Shown piece after piece: positions 56,884 to 64,000 of a DNA stretch of 64,000 nt. How positions within the stretch are numbered: position 1 is the first letter of the stretch; every line of letters begins with the position of its first letter. The notes under the pieces are model-generated. The model saw nothing but the letters and a program-made list of their open reading frames with translations, was not told where the DNA came from and searched no databases. Source of the stretch: Nipponacmea schrenckii. Lineage: Eukaryota > Mollusca > Gastropoda > Lottiidae. The position numbers and the translations under genes are program-made. The DNA lies in assembly GCA_030562195.1 (NCBI GenBank), contig JAUJPP010000005.1, forward strand, positions 34,521,106-34,585,105, in the 5' to 3' direction.

Positions 56884-58298
56884 TTTTTTTTTTGGTCTCT
56901 AGAAAAAAACTGAAATAGATAGAGCAATTTTGTTTGAACCAAACTTTTCTAAATGGTCTGGAATAGAAAATGAATATCTAAAACCAAATTTTAGCTAGAC
57001 CGTAAGTGAGCTGTTGCATAATGTGCATCGCGTCTGTAGAGCTAATTTATGGGCCGATTCAGTTCAAATTTTCATTATTTTGTTTTTTTAAATAAGATCA
57101 TTCTTATGGAGTTGATGAATTAAAGGTTTTGAATAAAATAATTGTTATCAAACATTTTGGGTAAAATATTTGAAATTTGCAACTTTGTTGCTCATTATCG
57201 ATCGATCTGAAATTCACAAAATATAGGCATATTTTACATACAAAAATAAAACTAAGTCATCAAACTTGTTTTTATCACATCCGGTTTCAGCGCCAACAGC
57301 TTGAAGGGGGGCTATGTTTTTTGTGTAAGACGTCCAGCAAAAACAGAAATGGCACAGTAGGCCTATGAACTGAACAACTGAGTGAATATCTCAAACTAAA
57401 TATTTGCTAAACCGGAAATTAGATATTGCATAATGAGCAAGAATTTTGAATTTTGAATCGCGTCTGTATGGCCTATTTCTGGATCGATTTACCTCAATTT
57501 TTTCAAAAGATGTATTTGGTGCATTTTAAAAATTGTAAATTTTGGGATTTATTCCCCCTACTTTCTTACTTTGTTGCTAATTTTCAGAATTAATCAGAAA
57601 TTCTCAGAATATAAACAAGTTGTCCATACAAATAATATCGCGTGAATAATTTTTTTTATCACTTCCGGTTTAGGCGTGATCAAAATTACGTCTGGTGTCC
57701 CCACTTCCTGTGTAAATTAAAACTGTCGTCAAAATGATATATATGGTCTATTTTGCAAAATTACAAACCACGTTGAAGAAAAATCCTAACCGGAAGTGAT
57801 ACATAAGTCGTTATCTTATAGTCTCACATTTCAGCACAATCTTAATTCCTTCGCCATTTTATATCTGATTAGTATCCTTTTGGCCTCTATCAAGGCCTTG
57901 TTTTATCTAAAAGTTGTTGGGACAGAATTTTGAATTTCGAATTCAAATTATTTTTAGATACGTTTGAATTTTTGGAAAATTTTATCGTCTATATTTCGTT
58001 ACCTTGAACTTTAATGACCTCAGAATTTTTAATGTACAATGATCTTGACCTATGCCATCTATAGATATGCTAATAAAGGGGTCAAAAATACCAACTTCCG
58101 GAATCATAGCCCATAGAAATTTGACATTTTTGCAACTTAATGAATATCTGAAACCAAATTTGAACCGTTTATGTTTTTATATTGAGACTAAAAACGGTTG
58201 ATTCAGCACTGGGCTTTAGAAAGCTAGAAGTTCCAAAAGGTCTTGCAGCTATGGGGAAAAGTATCAAATTCCACGCTCTGTGCTGTTCACAGATCTAC
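56884..58298 (-). repeat. Array unit 8, isolated and inverted (1.4 kb)
   Basis: On the minus strand it begins GTAGATCTGTGAACAGCACA followed by 'gagcgtgg' (compare unit 1), contains 'acgcctaaaccggaagtg' and 'cggaagtgg'-like words in the same order as unit 1, and ends 'tttttctagagacc' with an A-run (56882-56893 as T on the plus strand). It is the same family outside the array and in the opposite direction, so the unit is a dispersed repeat and not only a local satellite. Confidence 0.55.
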
Positions 58299-59673
58299 TT
58301 ATAATGCTTTGTGTTCTGCGTTCGAAAAGTATGCACAATATTTTTTTATTTTTGAAAATTAAAAGGTGTGAAGATGTCTAATGGTTGGATTTCAGTGTGG
58401 CAGGAATTGAAAACGGTGATCGGCGTTCGTGAAAAATGTCGTATGGATGTGCGATTCCATGGCAATGTGGTCTATAATATTAATATATTAAGGTTTCTCC
58501 CCTTAAGTCATAAATACTGTTTCTGTTTTTGTTATCAGTAATTGATATAAAATGTATTTGAACTATTTCAAGACTGACACATATCATATACATCAGCATT
58601 TAAGTTTTCTCTATATTGATGAAATTAAAATAAATATTCTCAAATAACATAATTTAACATAAATGTACTTCGGCTGTACTCCGTTCAATGTTTAAATAGG
58701 TCAACACAAAATCGTGACAGTTAAGCTCCGATTTACAATCATACTCAAAATCCGATCAAATCAATGATCTCTTTCGACTTCAGATGTCAATTTAAACACA
58801 TTGTTTAATAATCAAGAACAATAACCCCAAAATCAAACATTGGAAAATTATTGCAATATGCAGAATCATCTGGTGTCTAATTTATACGCACAAGATTACA
58901 AAATTATGCCAAAATAAATTAAACCCGTACATTTCATCACATTCAAAGGCAAGCATAGGCTATATTGACTGATTTAGGTAGGCCATAAGTGAAGGACATT
59001 AACTCGAAAGTCACTGATCAAAGAATGGTGAATATATAGAACCTATTAGATTCAATCCAGATTGTTTCAAACAATATCGCGCTTTTTGACGGACGAATGT
59101 TTATATAAAATTATATTGGATACCGAATATAAAATTTTTTATATTCAGTAGTAAAGCATCGCTTGATCTCATAAACATGCTGACTTTGGTTGTCTTTCTG
59201 CGAATTACGAGATGAAGGGGAAATTTTATCTTATGTTCCAAAATAGTCGCGAGGGAACTTAAAGTCAGACGATCTCTCTTTATTTCTACTTCAATTGAGA
59301 CAACAAACAATTGAACGATGTAAAATATGAATCAAATCCACTATGATTTTGAGTTTCCCCTTGATACAACTTCAACAACCGTAATATTGATTAAAAACAG
59401 TACGGGTTTGTAGCTGCCAGATTATATTCCGCTCATTAACTTCAGAAGAATTTCATGTGCTGTTATTTTAATACCTAGACGAGATGTCATATTAAAATTT
59501 CCCGCGTGAATCATAAAAATTGGTGGATGTTTATTCAAGCCTTAATGCCGACTTGGGCCAAATAGAATCAAATATATATATTAATTAAAAAAATTCCTTG
59601 TGTATGTGTATACGAATAGGATATTTTGAATGATTTGCTTTAGGTTGCTTGTGTAGAAAGACTACGTTATTCA
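58299..59673. other. Intergenic, nothing recognised
   Basis: AT-rich with no supported gene or repeat. Confidence 0.4.
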
Positions 59674-60476
59674 CAGGGGCGCAGATCGCTTTTTCAATGT
59701 GGTGGGGGGGGGGACCAGTGGCGTACCCAGGATTTACTCAAAAGGGGTCGGCATGAGAACGTTTCAGTTGAGCTTGTGACACCGTATCTTTATAGCTTTC
59801 CGAAATATTATTGAAAGAAAAGCACCTCCTTGCATGTTACTGAATTTTCCAGTCATCAAATAATATTAAGAATGGATTGAGATGCGGTGATATAGGGGGA
59901 ACACAATTTTACGTTTTCGCCCAATCGCCGCTTTTTTTTTTATCTTTTAAATATTTATTCAACATATAAAACACAATACAATATTCGCCGCTAATTTCAA
60001 ATCGCTCGACAAATACCCTTATGTTCCCCCTTCTGTCGACAGCGATTTTTTTTACGCCCGTGCGATTCAATTCGCTTGTCTGTACGTGACCGATGCATTC
60101 TACAGGGCGGGGTAGGCCCGACAGGGCGCTTGGCGACCGATACCTTTCAAATTATCAACTTTAATTTTTGTCCGTCAATTTTACTGATCACATGACATAA
60201 TAGACGCAAATATGCGACCGACTTCGTGACGCCGCGACGACGCTTCTAAAGAGTGAGTGCAGAAAATGAGCAAATTGTCCCCCTGTCGCCGAAGGCGCAA
60301 AATTTCGGAACTTTGATGTTCTTGAATGCCAAATTGTGCCTATTTTACGCCTACAAAAGACACCCTACTCAAACCATTTGTGTGGGGGACACATGATATC
60401 ATGTCCACCTCCTGGATTCTGACGAGGGGGGGGGGGGAGGGCGTGTCCCCCTGTCCCCCCTGGATCTGTGCCCCTG
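59674..60476. mobile_element. hAT-type MITE with 8-bp target duplication
   Basis: Ends are CAGGGGCGCAGATC and its inverted partner (GGATCTGTGCCCCTG, one mismatch over 14). Flanks are GTTATTCA (59666-59673) and TTTATTCA (60477-60484), 7 of 8 identical, the 8-bp duplication expected of hAT transposons; CAGGGG(C/T)G-type ends are also typical. About 803 bases long, no transposase frame. G-rich runs lie just inside both ends (59702-59712, 60426-60439). A second phrase 'cagtggcgtacccaggattt' at 59715 looks like another hAT-type end, so elements may be nested. Confidence 0.75.
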
Positions 60477-60902
60477 TTTATTCATAGTGCAGGTTTAAAG
60501 GGGTAGTCTTTCTCTTTGTTAGAGTAATCTTTTATTTCTTAAATAAAACGCCATAACTAACAACGTATTTAAAAAAAGGCAAACCGTTGTTTTTTAAAAC
60601 GCAGGAAAGTACACAAGTAAGCATCCGTGAAGACATACGCCAACCAATGGTAATACGGTTTCTGGGAATATCGATGCCCGGGCGACATCCTGCTATTTTA
60701 AGATCCTCGCAGCATCCGTTAGCGCAAAAAAAAAGTGATTGGTACATGGTACGTGATGACTGTTGTGTGTAGGGAATACGGATTGTGGATATAAAAAAAA
60801 ATAATAATAATATATAAGGACGTAGGCTGCGCTTGAGTCGGACTTTATAATGGCTTAACATTGCCACATGAAGGTCGAAACACCACTACTAGGTCAACTT
60901 AC
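60477..60902. other. Intergenic, nothing recognised
   Basis: Overlapping short frames on both strands (60532-60867) show no recognisable motif. Confidence 0.35.
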
Positions 60903-61376
60903 TTAAAGGGATAATAGGCGTTAGAACGAACATAAAATTTTAAGTTCACTCAAATTTGGACAATGACAGTATATATCCATCAGTGGACTTACCTATACAT
61001 CAAAATCCCTCTAAAATCCGATAAATCCCCAAAATAAAGTAGTTAATCATAAAACGCTTGAGCCATCCATCAAGCGATTTTCAAATCGTGTAAATATAAA
61101 GGGAAGTAACTCTAACATGTGGGTTTTCACGCGTCCTTGACCCCTACTGTTGAATTCCACAATGATGTTTTAGCGTTGATTTACCAGACGCTTTTATTCT
61201 CAAACTGAATGGAATCGTCGCTGGCTCACTTTTTTTTAAAATTCCGAATATATTTTTATTGTGGCTTTTTAAAATTTGGTAAAGTGTGGGATGCATACTT
61301 ATTTTACTAATAGTCAATATGAAACACAAATATAAGCCGTAGGACGAGTGTATTCTAACGCCTATTATCCCTTTAA
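60903..61376. mobile_element. Kolobok-like MITE with TTAA ends
   Basis: Perfect 24-base inverted repeats beginning TTAAAGGGATAATAGGCG at 60903 and ending with the complement at 61376. The outer TTAA on both sides is the target duplication used by Kolobok and piggyBac; the AGGG that follows fits Kolobok ends better than the piggyBac CCC/CCT start. 474 bases, no transposase. Confidence 0.7.
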
Positions 61377-62276
61377 CAATTAGTACGTTCTATCTTTAAT
61401 TGACCCTTTAAAACTGTTTGATCAACTAAATGCATGAAAATATTTCAGGTACAATTTAGGATGTTTTTGATTGTACATACTTCTCCTTAAAACAAGGCAC
61501 ATCAATAGCAATCTATGAAAGGAATAAATATTGTCTGTATATGACATTCAAACACTCACAAAAGGCAATACGAATTTCTTTTATTAAAACCATTCGATAT
61601 AAAATCAACCATTTAAACGTGTTTCTAGGTATAAAAGGAAATGTTAGGTGGACCAAATAAGGTAAATATCAGGAATTAGATGAAATATGATCCCAATTAA
61701 TTGATTGTGATTGATTAATTGATCGTAGCTTAAAGCTAACATGAACTACTAAAAAGCATCCCATTTATAGAACACAATGTGCCTACAGTACAGAGCTGAT
61801 TTTCTCCTTGTGTTTATTACAGAGTCTCAAACCACGTTTCATCAGAATCTGTAATCAAGTGCATATTGTAGACAAGCATCTCAAGTACAAGGGCAATGAC
61901 ACATACCGGTACCTAATATTTTTCGATTTCGCTGATTTTGAATAGGGTTCATCCTTAAGTGATTAAGAACACTAACAAAAAGATAATTCAAAATCCGTCA
62001 AGAATTGTACCTTCTAAGTGTTTACGAGCAAATATTTACATTTCTACTATCACTTCCTTTAATGAACCAGTTACGCAAACTGGCGTTCATTTTCCAATAA
62101 CTGTAGTTTGTCACGTGATACTATTGTAACTATGACGTCGTCAAGGCACAACGATGACGTTATTTACCATATATCGGTGACTTAAAGAAGCAACAACGGT
62201 TTCGGGTATTTTTTCCAATAAAAAAATAGACAATTTTGAAGTATTTTATTCAGAAAAGATAGACCAATGTAAATAT
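61377..62276. other. Intergenic, nothing recognised
   Basis: No gene. TCACGTGATA at 62112 and two TGACGT words near 62131-62160 lie close to the hairpin that follows. Confidence 0.35.
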
Positions 62277-62436
62277 AAGGAATGAATGTGGATCTTGTTA
62301 GCGTTATGGGGAAATAAACGCTGGTTTATCACGTGATAAGACGTACATGACCCGCTTCGCCGGGTCATTTATCTTGTCACGTGATAAACCAGCGTTTATT
62401 TCCTCATAACGCTAACAAGATCCACATTCATTCCTT
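62277..62436. repeat. 160-bp near-perfect hairpin (foldback)
   Basis: 'aaggaatgaatgtggatctt' onward (62277) and its complement ending at 62436 pair over about 63 bases with only a few mismatches. A second small stem, ATGACCCG / CGGGTCAT, sits in the centre around a short loop. Each arm holds TATCACGTGATA or a one-base variant, a palindrome containing the CACGTG E-box. Immediately followed by a GGAC-type element. Confidence 0.8.
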
Positions 62437-62440
62437 AATT

Positions 62441-62520
62441 GAGGACGGAAGGACGGACGTTGGTTACGGGAATATACGCTCTACATTCCATGAAGGGGTA
62501 TAAAAAAATTCGAATCCTAA
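62441..62520 (+). repeat. GGAC-type interspersed element, third copy
   Basis: 'gaggacggaaggacggacgt', then 'aatatacgctctacatt' and 'ggggtataaaaaa'. Same layout as the end of the 9.4-kb copy ('ggacggac', 'atacgccc', 'ggcgtataaaaatt'). Confidence 0.55.
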
Positions 62521-64000
62521 CACTCATATAACAATTAGTACGCCTTCACAATGCCAAAATATAATGATCTGTATCTAATATCTTGACTGCCATAGCAATA
62601 GTCGTTGCCCTTGTTCTTGAAAATGCGTTAGATGTTAGCTTGTACACTCTAGAAAGCACAATTCTTGTTAGATTTTGATGAAAATAGGCAAGAGTATTCT
62701 AATCACCAAAGGATGGACCCTATTGAAAATCAAACAGATCGCACAATATATGATATGAATTATTGCCCTTGTTCTTTCGATTCGATTCGATTTTTGGCTC
62801 GTAATAATAATAATAGTATTTATTTTCAATAAATGACGGTCTTATAGACAATTTTACAAAATTACATAATTTAATCAACAAGGATGATCATTACATACAT
62901 ACTCTGTTGAAGAGGCAAAGTTATCTTATTTCACTTTCTCTCAACTTCAAGGCACGATGGAAAAAATTGGGCAATGCCAACAAGATGGGTTTCAAATTTT
63001 TCACAACACAAACTTCAAATACACCTATATCTATATGTATTAATTTTGTTCTAAGCTCTTCAGCAAATGGACAATGGGGCATGGTTGGCTTGTAAAGTAA
63101 ATACTCTACAAGGCACAATTTTCTGCGGATTTTAATGAAACTTGTAGAAAATGTTTGTTATCACCCAAGGGTAAACACTTTTGAAAATCAAAAATACCTA
63201 GAAACAATTGATGAGTTGTTGCCTTCTAATTAGTTACATTTCTTGACAGATTTGAATGAAACTTGTAATATAGTACATTTATATCACCCTAGAAAAGAAG
63301 TGTATGATTGAGGTTAAATATTTCATTCGCCTGATTGTTGCTGGAAGGTAAAGTTTTTATGGAAAATCAATGATGCCAGTGAGCGTATAGTACCATGTCT
63401 GGCAAGCTATATTTTTTGAATACTTATCGATCGAAGGATATATATTTCGAATTATCGAACTCCAAGTCTCTAATTGTATCAAGGCCTTTAAGTGTATTAA
63501 TAATATTGTAACTTATCATCATTTCAAGTTTAAGTTATTTCACTGGCTTATTTTGAAAGATAATTATAATGAAAGATATAAGAGGAAATCAGACCTATTT
63601 GTGTCTGCTCATTCTTCTTATAATTATAGTACAAATAAACCTATTGGCCACTTGTTTCAACCATTTTCAAAACCTGGCCAAATTAAAGGGGCTGTTAAGA
63701 GGTTTTGTAAATTCCAATATGTATCGGGAGCATTTTTTTTTTGCTTCTATTCGCACCATTTCTGTCTAATATCTGTCATTCCTGAAATAGAGATGATTTT
63801 CCGGATATGACGTCACTATCGCGAAAGCTGCTAATAAATTATAGCATATACTCCAATTACTTCGTTAAACGCCCTTTTTTGTGGATTTATGAGACCCATA
63901 GTCGTCTGACTGAAAAAAAATGATTGGTGATAATCGATGCTACCATGGCGTGCTAATATTCTCACCTACTTCATCCAATGCTGATAATATGTTTGTTTAC
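62521..64000. repeat. Degenerate ~150-bp repeats (to ~63350), then unassigned sequence
   Basis: Phrases such as 'cacaattcttgttagatttt', 'cacaattttctgcggatttt' and 'catttcttgacagatttgaa', each followed by 'gatgaaaa' or 'aatgaaacttgta' and by 'ttgccctt' or 'ttgccttc', recur at about 62657, 63113 and 63237. They resemble the internal repeats of the 21.8-kb GGAC-type element ('gctacaatttt...aatgaaac'), so this may be the body of the element whose end lies at 62441. Beyond 63400 nothing is recognised; small frames at 62907-63118 and 63553-63810 look like chance. Confidence 0.4.

Noticed and set aside
36105..58298. Hammerhead-type ribozyme at the array unit starts
   Set aside because: I looked for the CTGATGA...GAAA core near the hairpins and did not see it; the small hairpin alone does not match a ribozyme class I can name.
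60532..60867. Opposed ORFs on both strands
   Set aside because: No domain, no conserved partner and strong overlap between strands; treated as chance.

Overview
This window is animal nuclear DNA: AT-rich, almost gene-free, and built mostly from transposable elements, their relics and tandem repeats. Retroelement protein relics, tRNA-derived SINEs, Harbinger, mariner, hAT and Kolobok-like DNA transposons, GGAC-linked interspersed repeats and noncoding repeats rich in 'aaggtcaaggtca' and 'ccggaagt' phrases together suggest a marine lophotrochozoan invertebrate, most likely a mollusc. That assignment is inference from repeat style; no host marker gene is present. The only hint of a host gene is a possible 3'-terminal exon in the first 130 bases.

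Layout. 0-10.9 kb: possible terminal exon, two tRNA-derived SINE copies (1.9-2.4 kb), minisatellites of 30 bp (5.0-5.4 kb) and 28 bp (7.4 kb), and a ~172-bp tandem repeat ending in a GGAC-rich interspersed element (8.7-9.4 kb). 10.9-13.9 kb: a 32/39-bp minisatellite, a 5'-truncated LINE on the minus strand, and a second 5'-truncated L2/CR1-like LINE on the plus strand. 14-21.7 kb: nothing recognisable. 22.6-24.6 kb: a decayed PIF/Harbinger transposon with both of its genes (a plus-strand MADF/Myb-like protein and a minus-strand transposase), invaded by a palindromic MITE. 24.7-29.0 kb: a minus-strand Ty3/gypsy retrotransposon with gag, protease, RT, RNase H and integrase, broken by stops and frameshifts and lacking its 3' LTR. 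29.7-34.4 kb: an LTR-like sequence, a GIY-YIG-type fragment, a second broken gag, and a second Harbinger relic that interrupts it. 35.25-35.78 kb: a foldback element.

36.1-52.5 kb is the most unusual part: seven repeat units of 1-4 kb joined head to tail, each junction marked by an A-run followed by CTAGA and a small hairpin whose stem varies in a compensatory way between units. Units are duplicated in the order A, B, B', A'; an eighth, inverted unit lies at 56.9-58.3 kb. A 500-N assembly gap cuts the last A copy. 53.0-55.8 kb is a ~400-bp satellite with an inverted junction. 55.9-56.5 kb is an internally deleted mariner element that keeps an open reading frame. 59.7-61.4 kb holds a hAT-type MITE with an 8-bp target duplication and a Kolobok-like MITE with TTAA ends. 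62.3-62.4 kb is a near-perfect 160-bp hairpin followed by another GGAC element.

The genes here do not form a host pathway. They are selfish-element genes, nearly all broken, and the interest lies in how elements are nested, duplicated and joined.
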